Below are positions 1-12,119 of a stretch of DNA of 64,000 nt, one piece after another. A model generated the notes under the pieces. The model searched no databases. It saw only the letters and a program-made list of their open reading frames with translations, and was not told the DNA's origin. Position 1 is the first letter of the stretch. Each line of letters starts with the position of its first letter. The stretch comes from Rhodeus uyekii (lineage: Eukaryota > Chordata > Actinopteri > Cypriniformes > Acheilognathidae): positions 1 to 64,000 of the forward strand of contig JAWRVZ010000079.1 in NCBI GenBank assembly GCA_037043235.1. Reading direction: 5' to 3'. The position numbers and the translations under genes are program-made.

Positions 1-9
1 CCCTAAATA

Positions 10-1115
10 GCTGCTAGCAGCCATCACGGGGCCAAGCGCAAGGAGGGCATTAAATGTCATGCCGACATGGCTGGCATCATCAGACCAATGGCAGTAAGAA
101 TCTAAAGACATTTCAATATGACTTAAGTCTAAATGGCTGAAAAATCAACAATACGGTCTTTAGTAATTCGATTTAATGGTTTATCACATTCAACCAGCAG
201 GCAGCGCTGTAACCAAATTGTAGTGTCAATTCATGTGGTACATTGAGAGTGTGGTGACATTGACACATGCAAAGTTTGCTTTCAATTGGGTAAACCATTG
301 CTGACAGAGCACTAAAGTCATGTGTTTGTTAAACATAGAATCTTATAAGAAAAATCGAAATGGCAGACGCTCAAAATGGCCGATATGGGAAAATTTGGTA
401 TCACAGGACTCGGCATGACCCATTGGATCTAAAGAGACCAGTTTCATGATTTTTGGCCAAAGGGTTCAGGAGTTATAAGCAAAAAAGTCAGTTTTTTAAT
501 ATCTCCTGACCACTAGGGGGCAGAGCGCCAAAACTCTGCAGGTAGCCTCAAACCATGATTGACATAACACACACCTAGTTTGGTCAGAAAAGGCTAATGC
601 ATTGGGGAGATAAAGCCTCAATTTCATTTTGGCGACTTTTACCTCAGATTCTTTCACGAGTTATTCGTAAACGGTTTGACGAATCAACTTTGTTTATATA
701 TCGTTTTGTCAACATTGTCAGGAGATGATGTGGTTCAATTTTCGTGAACATCGGACGAACGGCCTAGGAGGAGTTCGACAAAGTAGGTTTTTCATAAAAT
801 TCAAAATGGCGGGAAAATTTTCATGACGGAAAATGACGTCATAGGGTGCAATCGAATCGTCTTGAGCCAAGGAATCAGTGGACAAAAGAATTTTGTTTCT
901 AGGACATACGGTTCAAAAGTTATTTACGTAAACGTGAGTGCAACTTTGGACAGTTGGTGGCGGTAGAGAGATTGAGTTAGAGACTTCAATTTTGCTATGG
1001 TCAATGATTAGACTCTCCTTTATGAGTGTGCCAACTTTTTTTCATTTTCCCGCTTACGGTTCTATGGGCTGTCATAGACTTCAATGGCAGAAGAAGAATA
1101 ATAATAATAAATATA
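10..1115 (+). repeat. Array unit 1, short, subfamily G
   Basis: It is 1106 bp and marked by CAATGGCAGTAAG near its start and GGCGGTAGAGAG near its end. It closes with (AAT)n and no minisatellite, running straight into the next palindrome. Units 19, 26 and 30 are its closest relatives. Confidence 0.93.
826..841. promoter_or_regulatory. CRE palindrome TGACGTCA, one per unit (first copy)
   Basis: The full CREB/ATF consensus palindrome TGACGTCA lies at 834-841 and at the equivalent place in every unit I inspected, including the truncated ones. Just upstream is AAAATGGCGGGAAAA, which combines a YY1-like AAAATGGCG with an E2F-like GGCGGGAAA. Function is inferred from motif match only. Confidence 0.5.
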
Positions 1116-2469
1116 GCTGCTAGCAGCCATCACGGGGCCAAGCGCAAGGAGGGCATTAAATGTCATGCCGACATGGCTGGCATCATCAGACCAACAGCAG
1201 TAAGAATCTAAAGACATTTCAATATGACTTAAGTCTAAATGGCTGAAAAATCAACAATAGGGTCTTTAGTAATTCGATTTAATGGTTTATCACATTCAAC
1301 CAACAGGCAGCGCTGTAACCACATTGTAGTGTCAATTCATGTGGTACATTGAGAGTGTGGTGACATTGACACATGCAAAGTTTGCTTTCAATTGGGTAAA
1401 CCGTTGCTGACAGAGCACTAAAGTCATGTGTTTGTTAAACATAGAATCTTATAAGAAAAATCGAAATGGCAGACGCTCAAAATGGCCGATATGGGAAAAT
1501 TTGGTATCACAGGACTCGGCATGACCCACTGGATCTAAAGAGACCAGTTTCATGATTTTTGGCCAAAGGGTTCAGGAGTTATAAGCAAAAAAGTCAGTTT
1601 TTTAATATCTCCTGACCACTAGGGGGCAGAGCGCCAAAACTCTGCAGGTAGCCTCAAACCATGATTGACATAACACACACCTAGTTTGGTCAGAAAAGGC
1701 TAATGCATTGGGGAGATAAAGCCTCAATTTCATTTTGGCGACTTTTACCTCAGATTCTTTCACGAGTTATTCGTAAACGGTTTGACGAATCAACTTTGTT
1801 TATATATCGTTTTGTCAACATTGTCAGGAGATGATGTGGTTCAATTTTCGTGAACATCGGACGAACGGCCTAGGAGGAGTTCGACAAAGTAGGTTTTTCA
1901 TAAAATTCAAAATGGCGGGAAAATTTTCATGACGGAAAATGACGTCATAGGGTGCAATCGAATCGTCTTGAGCCAAGGAATCAGTGGACAAAAGAATTTT
2001 GTTTCTAGGACATACGGTTCAAAAGTTATTTACGTAAACGTGAGTGCAACTTTGGACAGTTGGTGGCGGTAGAGAGATTGAGTTAGAGACTTCAATTTTG
2101 CTATGGTCAATGATTAGACTCTCCTTTATGAGTGTGCCAACTTTTTTTCATTTTCCCGCTTACGGTTCTATGGGCTGTCATAGACTTCAATGGCAGAAGA
2201 AGAATAATAATAATAATAATAATAAGAACCGGAACAAAAACAATAGGTGCCTCCGCACCTTCGGTGCTTGGCCCCTAATAATAATAAGAACCGGAACAAA
2301 AACAATAGGTGCCTCCGCACCTTCGGTGCTTGGCCCCTAATAATAATAAGAACCGGAACAAAAACAATAGGTGCCTCCGCACCTTCGGTGCTTGGCCCCT
2401 AATAATAATAAGAACCGGAACAAAAACAATAGGTGCCTCCGCACCTTCGGTGCTTGGCCCCTAAATATA
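1116..2469 (+). repeat. Array unit 2, short body plus four minisatellite copies
   Basis: The body is subfamily G with private changes (CAACAGCAG near the start and CCGTTGCTGAC). Its 3' end has expanded to four minisatellite copies, which gives 1354 bp. Confidence 0.93.
2224..2464 (+). repeat. Minisatellite block, four copies
   Basis: Each copy reads AAGAACCGGAACAAAAACAA, then TAGGTGCCTCCGCACC, then TTCGGTGCTTGGCCCCTAA, followed by ATA/AAT spacer triplets. GCACC-TTC-GGTGC can form a 5-bp hairpin, and GGTGC-CTCC-GCACC is an alternative fold. The four copies are essentially identical, so the expansion is recent. Confidence 0.92.
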
Positions 2470-4284
2470 GCTGCTAGCAGCCATCACGGGGCCAAGCGCA
2501 AGGAGGGCATTAAATGTCATGCCGACATGACTGGCATCATCAGACCAACGGCAGTAAGAATCTAAAGACATTTCAATATGACTTAAGTCTAAATGGCTGA
2601 AAAACCAACAATACGGTCTTTAGCAATTCGATTTAATGGTTTATCGCATTCAACCAACAGGCAGCGCTGTAACCAAATTGTAGTGTGTGGTACATTGAGA
2701 GTGTGGTGACATTGACACATGCAAAGTTTGCTTTCAATTGGGTAAACCATTGCTGACAGCACTAAAGTCATGTGTTTGTTAAACATAGCATCTTATAAGA
2801 AAAATCGAAATGGCAGATGCTCAAAATGGCCGATATGGGAAAATGTGGTATCACAGGACTCGGCATGACCAACTGGATCTAAAGACAGCAGTTTCATGAT
2901 TTTTAGACAAAGCGTTCAGGAGTTATAATCAAAAATGTCAGTTTTTTAATATCTCCTGACCACTAGGGGGCAGAGCGCCAAAACTCTGCAGGTAGCCTCA
3001 GACCATGATTGACATAACACACACCTAGTTTGGTCAGAAAAGGCTAATGCATTGCGGAGATAAAGCCTCAATTTCAATTTTGCGACCATTACGTCGGATT
3101 CTTTCGCGAGTTATTCGTAAACGGTTTGACATATCAACTTTCTTTGGATAACTTTTTGTCATGATGGTCTGGAGATGATGTGGTTCAATTTTGGTGAAAA
3201 TTGGACAAACGGTCTGGGAGGAGTTCGAAAAAGTAGGTTTTTAAAGAAAAATAACATGGCAAATCGGAGGTTTGGCCGAATATAACATATTTGGTATCTA
3301 TGGTCTCGGCTTGACCCAATGAACACATTAAGACCATTTGTTTTACAATAGGTTAACGTCATCAAAAGTTATTAGCATATTTGTAAATTTGGTTATAACT
3401 TTTGACCACAAGGTGGCGCTGCCCCCAAACTTTTTGTGCCGTATCAAGATTAGGTGCCGAAGACACATATTGAGTTTCGTAACGATACGCCAATCCATTT
3501 GTTAAATATAGCAATTTATGACAATATTCAAAATGGCCGACGCTCTAAATGGCCGATATGGGAAAATTTGGTATCGCACGACTCGGCATGATGCACTGAA
3601 TCTAACGAGACCAGTTTTATGATTTTTGGCCAAAGGGTTCAGGAGTTGTAAGGAAAAATGTCACTTTTTCATATCTCCTGACCACTAGGGGGCAGAGCGC
3701 CAAAACTCTGCAGGTAGCCTCAAACCATGATTGACATAACACACACCTAGTTTGGTCAGAAAAGGCTAATGCATTGGGGAGATAAAGCCTCAATTTCATT
3801 TTGGCGACTTTTACCTCAGATTCTTTCACGAGTTATTCGTAAACGGTTTGACGAATCAACTTTGTTTATATATCGTTTTGTCAACATTGTCAGGAGATGA
3901 TGTGGTTCAATTTTCGTGAACATCGGACGAACGGCCTAGGAGGAGTTCGACAAAGTAGGTTTTTCATAAAATTCAAAATGGCGGGAAAATTTTCATGACG
4001 GAAAATGACGTCATAGGGTGCAATCGAATCGTCTTGAGCCAAGGAATCAGTGGACAAAAGAATTTTGTTTCTAGGACATACGGTTCAAAAGTTATTTACG
4101 TAAACGTGAGTGCAACTTTGGACAGTTGGTGGCGGTAGAGAGATTGAGTTAGAGACTTCAATTTTGCTATGGTCAATGATTAGACTCTCCTTTATGAGTG
4201 TGCCAACTTTTTTTCATTTTCCCGCTTACGGTTCTATGGGCTGTCATAGACTTCAATGGCAGAAGAAGAATAATAATAAATATA
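2470..4284 (+). repeat. Array unit 3, long, chimeric (C start, G end)
   Basis: It is 1815 bp. The internal duplication is clear: the GAGATGATGTGGTTCAATTT block occurs at about 3171 and 3892, and the ATGGCCGATATGGG block at about 2826 and 3548, both close to 722 bp apart. The first two thirds resemble long subfamily C. From about 3640 the sequence switches to subfamily G, ending in GGCGGTAGAGAG. Confidence 0.9.
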
Positions 4285-5384
4285 GCTGCTAGCAGCCATC
4301 ACGGGGCCAAGCGCAAGGAGGGCATTACATGTTATGCCGACATGGCTTGCATCATCAGACCAACGGCAGTAAGAATCTAAAGACATTTCAATATGACTTA
4401 AGTCTAAATGGCTGAAAAATCAACAATACGGTCTTTAGTATTTCGATTTAATGGTTTATCACATTCAACCAACAGGCAGCGCTGTAACCAAATTGTAGTG
4501 TCAATTCATGTGGTACATTGAGAGTGTGGTGACTGACACATGCAAAGTTTGCTTTCAATTGGGTAAACCATTGCTGACAGAGCACTAAAGTCATGTGTTT
4601 GTTAAACTTAGCATCTTATAAGAAAAATCGAAATGGCAGACGCTCAAAATGGCCGATATGGGAATATTTGGTATCACAGGACTCGGCATGACCCACTGGA
4701 TCTAAAGAGACCAGTTTCATGTTTTTTGGCCAAAGGGTTCAGAAGTTATAAGCAAAAAAGTCAGTTTTTCATAACTCCTGACCACTAGGGGGCAGAGCGC
4801 CAAAACTCTGCAGGTAGCCTCAGACCATGATTGACATAACACACACCTAGTTTGGTCAGAAAAGACTAATGCATTGCGGAGATAAAGCCTCAGTTTCAAT
4901 TTGGCGACTTTTACCTCGGATTCTTTCGCGAGTTATTCGTAAACGGTTTGTCGAATCAACTTTCTTTATATATCGTTTTGTCCACATTGTCGGGAGATGA
5001 TGTGGTTCAATTTTCGTGAAGATCGGACGAACGGCCTAGGAGGAGTTCGACAAAGTAGGTTTTTCATAAAATTCAAAATGGCGGGAAAATTTTCATGACG
5101 GAAAATGACGTCATAGGGTGCAATCGAATCGTCTTGAGCCAAGGAATCAGTGGACAAAAGAATTTTGTTTCTAGGACATACGGTTCAAAAGTTATTTACG
5201 TAAACGTGAGTGCAACTTTGGACGGTTGGTGGCGCTATAGAGATTGAGTTAGAGACTTCAATTTTGCTATGGTCAATGATTGGACTCTCCTTTATGAGTG
5301 TGCCAACTTTTTTTCATTTTCCCGCTTACGGTTCTATGGGCTGTCATAGACTTCAATGGCAGAAGAAGAATAATAATAAATATA
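4285..5384 (+). repeat. Array unit 4, short, subfamily T
   Basis: Subfamily T is diagnosed by CATTACATGTTATGCCGACA and GGTGACTGACAC, the latter lacking ATT. This unit is 1100 bp, has no minisatellite and is almost identical to units 6, 7, 8, 15, 16 and 23. Confidence 0.93.
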
Positions 5385-6486
5385 GCTGCTAGCAGCCATC
5401 ACGGGGCCAAGCGCAAGGAGGGCATTAAATGTCATGCCGACATGGCTGGCATCATCAGACCAACGGCAGTAAGAATCTAAAGAGATTTCAATATGACTTA
5501 AGTCTAAATGGCTGAAAAATCAACAATACGGTCTTTAGTATTTCGATTTAATGGTTTATCACATTCAACCAACAGGCAGCGCTGTAACCAAATTGTAGTG
5601 TCAATTCATGTGGTACATTGAGAGTGTGGTGACATTGACACATGCAAAGTTTGCTTTCAATTGGGTAAACCATTGCTGACAGACCACTAAAGTCATGTGT
5701 TTGTTAAACATAGCATCTTATAAGAAAAATCGAAATGGCAGACGCTCAAAATGGCCGATATGGGAATATTTGGTATCACAGGACTCGGCATGACCCACTG
5801 GATCTAAAGAGACCAGTTTCATGATTTTTGGACAAAGCGTTCAGGAGTTATAATCAAAAATGACAGTTTTTCATATCTCCTGACCAGTAGGGGGCAGAGC
5901 GCCAAAACTCTGCAGGTAGCCTCAGACCATAATTGACATAACACACACCTAGTTTGGTCAGAAAAGGCAAATGCATTACGGAGATAAAGCCTCAATTTCA
6001 TTTTAGCGACTATTACCTCAGATTCTTTTGTGAGTTATTCGTAAATGGTTTGACGAACCAACTTCCTTTATATATCGTTTTGTCCACATTGTCTGGAGAT
6101 GATGTGGTTAAATTTTCGTGAAAATCGGACGAACGGCCTAGGAGGAGTTCGAAAAAGTATTTTTTTCATAAAATTCAAAATGGCGGGAAAATTTTCATGA
6201 CGGAAAATGACGTCATAGGGTGCAATTGAATCGTCTTGAGCCAAGGAATCAGTGGACAAAAGAATTTTGTTTCTAGGACATACGGTTCAAAAGTTATTTA
6301 CATAAACGTGAGTGCAACTTTGGACAGTTGGTGGCGCTTTAGAGATTGAGTTAGAGACTTCAATTTTGCTATGGTCAATGATTGGACTGTCCTTTATGAG
6401 TGTGCCAACTTTTTTTCATTTTCCCGCTTACGGTTCTATGGGCTGTCATAGACTTCAATGGCAGAAGAAGAATAATAATAAATATA
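5385..6486 (+). repeat. Array unit 5, short, near twin of unit 11
   Basis: It is 1102 bp. It shares with unit 11 the variants GACCAGTAGGGGGC, GACCATAATTG and TTTTGTGAGTTATTC. The two lie 6735 bp apart and differ at only a few sites that I saw, for example GTATTTTTTTC at about 6158. Confidence 0.92.
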
Positions 6487-7655
6487 GCTGCTAGCAGCCA
6501 TCACGGGGCCAAGCGCAAGGAGGGCATTACATGTTATGCCGACATGGCTTGCATCATCAGACCAACGGCAGTAAGAATCTAAAGACATTTCAATATGACT
6601 TAAGTCTAAATGGCTGAAAAATCAACAATACGGTCTTTAGTATTTCGATTTAATGGTTTATCACATTCAACCAACAGGCAGCGCTGTAACCAAATTGTAG
6701 TGTCAATTCATGTGGTACATTGAGAGTGTGGTGACTGACACATGCAAAGTTTGCTTTCAATTGGGTAAACCATTGCTGACAGAGCACTAAAGTCATGTGT
6801 TTGTTAAACTTAGCATCTTATAAGAAAAATCGAAATGGCAGACGCTCAAAATGGCCGATATGGGAATATTTGGTATCACAGGACTCGGCATGACCCACTG
6901 GATCTAAAGAGACCAGTTTCATGTTTTTTGGCCAAAGGGTTCAGAAGTTATAAGCAAAAAAGTCAGTTTTTCATAACTCCTGACCACTAGGGGGCAGAGC
7001 GCCAAAACTCTGCAGGTAGCCTCAGACCATGATTGACATAACACACACCTAGTTTGGTCAGAAAAGACTAATGCATTGCGGAGATAAAGCCTCAGTTTCA
7101 ATTTGGCGACTTTTACCTCGGATTCTTTCGCGAGTTATTCGTAAACGGTTTGTCGAATCAACTTTCTTTATATATCGTTTTGTCCACATTGTCGGGAGAT
7201 GATGTGGTTCAATTTTCGTGAAGATCGGACGAACGGCCTAGGAGGAGTTCGACAAAGTAGGTTTTTCATAAAATTCAAAATGGCGGGAAAATTTTCATGA
7301 CGGAAAATGACGTCATAGGGTGCAATCGAATCGTCTTGAGCCAAGGAATCAGTGGACAAAAGAATTTTGTTTCTAGGACATACGGTTCAAAAGTTATTTA
7401 CGTAAACGTGAGTGCAACTTTGGACGGTTGGTGGCGCTATAGAGATTGAGTTAGAGACTTCAATTTTGCTATGGTCAATGATTGGACTCTCCTTTATGAG
7501 TGTGCCAACTTTTTTTCATTTTCCCGCTTACGGTTCTATGGGCTGTCATAGACTTCAATGGCAGAAGAAGAATAATAATAATAATAATAATAAGAACCGG
7601 AACAAAAACAATAGGTGCCTCCGCACCTTCGGTGCTTGGCCCCTAATAATAATAA
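6487..7655 (+). repeat. Array unit 6, short, subfamily T, one minisatellite copy
   Basis: It is 1169 bp. Its right boundary is trimmed: the next unit begins at CTAGCAGCC without the preceding ATATAGCTG. Unit 7 repeats the same trimmed junction, so the pair was duplicated after the trimming. Confidence 0.92.
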
Positions 7656-8820
7656 CTAGCAGCCATCACGGGGCCAAGCGCAAGGAGGGCATTACATGTT
7701 ATGCCGACATGGCTTGCATCATCAGACCAACGGCAGTAAGAATCTAAAGACATTTCAATATGACTTAAGTCTAAATGGCTGAAAAATCAACAATACGGTC
7801 TTTAGTATTTCGATTTAATGGTTTATCACATTCAACCAACAGGCAGCGCTGTAACCAAATTGTAGTGTCAATTCATGTGGTACATTGAGAGTGTGGTGAC
7901 TGACACATGCAAAGTTTGCTTTCAATTGGGTAAACCATTGCTGACAGAGCACTAAAGTCATGTGTTTGTTAAACTTAGCATCTTATAAGAAAAATCGAAA
8001 TGGCAGACGCTCAAAATGGCCGATATGGGAATATTTGGTATCACAGGACTCGGCATGACCCACTGGATCTAAAGAGACCAGTTTCATGTTTTTTGGCCAA
8101 AGGGTTCAGAAGTTATAAGCAAAAAAGTCAGTTTTTCATAACTCCTGACCACTAGGGGGCAGAGCGCCAAAACTCTGCAGGTAGCCTCAGACCATGATTG
8201 ACATAACACACACCTAGTTTGGTCAGAAAAGACTAATGCATTGCGGAGATAAAGCCTCAGTTTCAATTTGGCGACTTTTACCTCGGATTCTTTCGCGAGT
8301 TATTCGTAAACGGTTTGTCGAATCAACTTTCTTTATATATCGTTTTGTCCACATTGTCGGGAGATGATGTGGTTCAATTTTCGTGAAGATCGGACGAACG
8401 GCCTAGGAGGAGTTCGACAAAGTAGGTTTTTCATAAAATTCAAAATGGCGGGAAAATTTTCATGACGGAAAATGACGTCATAGGGTGCAATCGAATCGTC
8501 TTGAGCCAAGGAATCAGTGGACAAAAGAATTTTGTTTCTAGGACATACGGTTCAAAAGTTATTTACGTAAACGTGAGTGCAACTTTGGACGGTTGGTGGC
8601 GCTATAGAGATTGAGTTAGAGACTTCAATTTTGCTATGGTCAATGATTGGACTCTCCTTTATGAGTGTGCCAACTTTTTTTCATTTTCCCGCTTACGGTT
8701 CTATGGGCTGTCATAGACTTCAATGGCAGAAGAAGAATAATAATAATAATAATAATAAGAACCGGAACAAAAACAATAGGTGCCTCCGCACCTTCGGTGC
8801 TTGGCCCCTAATAATAATAA
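7656..8820 (+). repeat. Array unit 7, short, subfamily T, duplicate of unit 6
   Basis: It is 1165 bp, with the same one-copy minisatellite and the same trimmed TAATAACTAGCAGCC boundary on both sides. It is indistinguishable from the body of unit 6 by eye. Confidence 0.92.
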
Positions 8821-9868
8821 CTAGCAGCCATCACGGGGCCAAGCGCAAGGAGGGCATTACATGTTATGCCGACATGGCTTGCATCATCAGACCAACGGCA
8901 GTAAGAATCTAAAGACATTTCAATATGACTTAAGTCTAAATGGCTGAAAAATCAACAATACGGTCTTTAGTATTTCGATTTAATGGTTTATCACATTCAA
9001 CCAACAGGCAGCGCTGTAACCAAATTGTAGTGTCAATTCATGTGGTACATTGAGAGTGTGGTGACTGACACATGCAAAGTTTGCTTTCAATTGGGTAAAC
9101 CATTGCTGACAGAGCACTAAAGTCATGTGTTTGTTAAACTTAGCATCTTATAAGAAAAATCGAAATGGCAGACGCTCAAAATGGCCGATATGGGAATATT
9201 TGGTATCACAGGACTCGGCATGACCCACTGGATCTAAAGAGACCAGTTTCATGTTTTTTGGCCAAAGGGTTCAGAAGTTATAAGCAAAAAAGTCAGTTTT
9301 TCATAACTCCTGACCACTAGGGGGCAGAGCGCCAAAACTCTGCAGGTAGCCTCAGACCATGATTGACATAACACACACCTAGTTTGGTCAGAAAAGACTA
9401 ATGCATTGCGGAGATAAAGCCTCAGTTTCAATTTGGCGACTTTTACCTCGGATTCTTTCGCGAGTTATTCGTAAACGGTTTGTCGAATCAACTTTCTTTA
9501 TATATCGTTTTGTCCACATTGTCGGGAGATGATGTGGTTCAATTTTCGTGAAGATCGGACGAACGGCCTAGGAGGAGTTCGACAAAGTAGGTTTTTCATA
9601 AAATTCAAAATGGCGGGAAAATTTTCATGACGGAAAATGACGTCATAGGGTGCAATCGAATCGTCTTGAGCCAAGGAATCAGTGGACAAAAGAATTTTGT
9701 TTCTAGGACATACGGTTCAAAAGTTATTTACGTAAACGTGAGTGCAACTTTGGACGGTTGGTGGCGCTATAGAGATTGAGTTAGAGACTTCAATTTTGCT
9801 ATGGTCAATGATTGGACTCTCCTTTATGAGTGTGCCAACTTTTTTTCATTTTCCCGCTTATTAATAAT
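8821..9868 (+). repeat. Array unit 8, short, subfamily T, 3' truncated
   Basis: The unit is full until TTTTCCCGCTTA at 9860. It then breaks through the short filler TTAATAAT into the middle of another unit. The unit end, the (AAT)n tract and the minisatellite are all missing. Confidence 0.88.
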
Positions 9869-10578
9869 CTGCAGGTAGCCTCAAACCATGATTGACATAA
9901 CACACACCTAGTTTGGTCAGAAAAGGCTAATGCATTGGGGAGATAAAGCCTCAATTTCATTTTGGCGACTTTTACCTCAGATTCTTTCGCGAGTTATTCG
10001 TAAACGGTTTGACGAATCAACTTTGTTTATATATCGTTTTGTCCACATTGTCAGGAGATGATGTGGTTCAATTTTCGTGAACATCGGACGAACGGCCTAG
10101 GAGGAGTTCGACAAAGTAGGTTTTTCATAAAATTCAAAATGGCGGGAAAATTTTCATGACGGAAAATGACGTCATAGGGTGCAATCGAATCGTCTTGAGC
10201 CAAGGAATCAGTGGACAAAAGAATTTTGTTTCTAGGACATACGGTTCAAAAGTTATTTACGTAAACGTGAGTGCAACTTTGGACAGTTGGTGGCGCTAGA
10301 GAGATTGAGTTAGAGACTTCAATTTTGCTATGGTCAATGATTAGACTCTCCTTTATGAGTGTGCCAACTTTTTTTCATTTTCCCGCTTACGGTTCTATGG
10401 GCTGTCATAGACTTCAATGGCAGAAGAAGAATAATAATAATAATAAGAATAAGAACCGGAACAAAAACAATAGGTGCCTCCGCACCTTCGGTGCTTGGCC
10501 CCTAATAATAATAAGAACCGGAACAAAAACAATAGGTGCCTCCGCACCTTCGGTGCTTGGCCCCTAATAATAAATATA
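9869..10578 (+). repeat. Array unit 9, 5' truncated, two minisatellite copies
   Basis: It begins in mid-body at CTGCAGGTAGCCTC, immediately after the break that ends unit 8. It keeps the 3' half and two minisatellite copies, and it has lost the CTCF-like motif that lies just upstream of the breakpoint in other units. Confidence 0.88.
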
Positions 10579-12119
10579 GCTGCTAGCAGCCATCACGGGG
10601 CCAAGCGCAAGGAGGGCATTAAATGTCATGCCGACATGGCTGGCATCATCAGACCAACGGCAGTAAGAATCTAAAGACATTTCAATATGACTTAAGTCTA
10701 AATGGCTGAAAAATCAACAATACGGTCTTTAGTAGTTCGATTTAATGGTTTATCACGTTCGACCAACAGGCAGGTGCAATCGAGACATAACACACACCTA
10801 GTTTGGTCAGAAAACACTAATGCGTTGCGGAGATAAAGCCTCAATTTCATTTTTGCGACCATTACGTCGGATTCTTTCGCGAGTTATTCGTAAACGGTTT
10901 GACATATCAACTTTCTTTGGATAACTTTTTGTCAGGATGGTCTGGAGATGATGTGGTTTAATTTTGGTGAAAATTGGACAAACGGTCTGGGAGGAGTTCG
11001 AAAAAGTAGGTTTTTAAAGAAAAACAACATGGTGGACAAGAAGTTTGGCCGACTATGACAAATTTGGTATCTATGTTCTTGGTTTGACCCAAGGAACGTA
11101 TAAAGATAATTTGTTTTACCATAGGTTAACGCACTCAAAAGTTATTAGCATATTTGTAAATTTGGTTATAATTTTTGACCACAAGGGGGTGCTGCCTCGA
11201 AACTTTTTGAGTCGTATCAAGGTTAGGTGCCGAAGACACATATTGAGTTTCGTAATGATACGCCAATATCTTTGTTAAATATAGCAATTTATGACAATAT
11301 TCAAAATGGCCGACGCTCAAAATGGCCGATATGGGAAAATTTGGTATCGCACGACTCGGCATGATGCACTGAATCTAAAGAGACCAGTTTTATTATTTTT
11401 GGCCAAAGCGTTCAGAAGTTATAAGCAAATATTTAACTTTTTCATATCTCCTGACCACTAGGGGGCACAGCGCCAAAACTCTGCAGGTAGCCTCAGATCA
11501 TGATTGACATAACACACACCGAGTTTGGTCAGAAAACGCTAATGCGTTGCGGAGATAAAGCCTCAATTTCATTTTTGCGACCATTACGTCGGATTCTTTC
11601 GCGAGTTATTCGTAAACTGTTTGACATATCAACTTTCTTTGGATAACTTTTTGTCCACATGGTCTGGAGATGATGTGGTTCAATTTTCGTTGAAATCGGA
11701 CAAACGGCCTAGGAGGAGTTCGAAAAAGTAGGTTTTTCATAAAATTCAAAATGGCGGGAAAAATTTCATGACGGAAAATGACGTCATAGGGTGCAATCGA
11801 ATCGTCTTGAGCCAAGGAATCAGTGGACATAAGAATTTTGTTTCTAGGTCATACGGTTCAAAAGTTATTAGCATAAACGTTAGTTCAACTTTGGACAGTT
11901 GGTGGCGCTAGAGATATTGAGTTAGAGACTTCAAATTTGTTATGGTCAATGATTGGACTGTCTTTAATGAGTGTGCCAACTTTTTTTCATTTTCCCGCTT
12001 ACGGTTCTATGGGCTGTCATAGACTCCCATGGCGGAAGAAGATGAAGAATAATAATAAGAACCGGAACAGAAACAATAGGTGCCTTCGCACCTTCGGTGC
12101 TTGGCCCCTAATAAATATA
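10579..12119 (+). repeat. Array unit 10, long subfamily C with internal deletion
   Basis: It is 1541 bp. A deletion near 10771-10790 joins CAACAGGCAG to GACATAACACACACC through GTGCAATCGA, removing the first CTCF-like block. The second half of the long form is intact, including the GACCACAAGGGGGTGCTGCC segment at about 11177. Confidence 0.88.
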
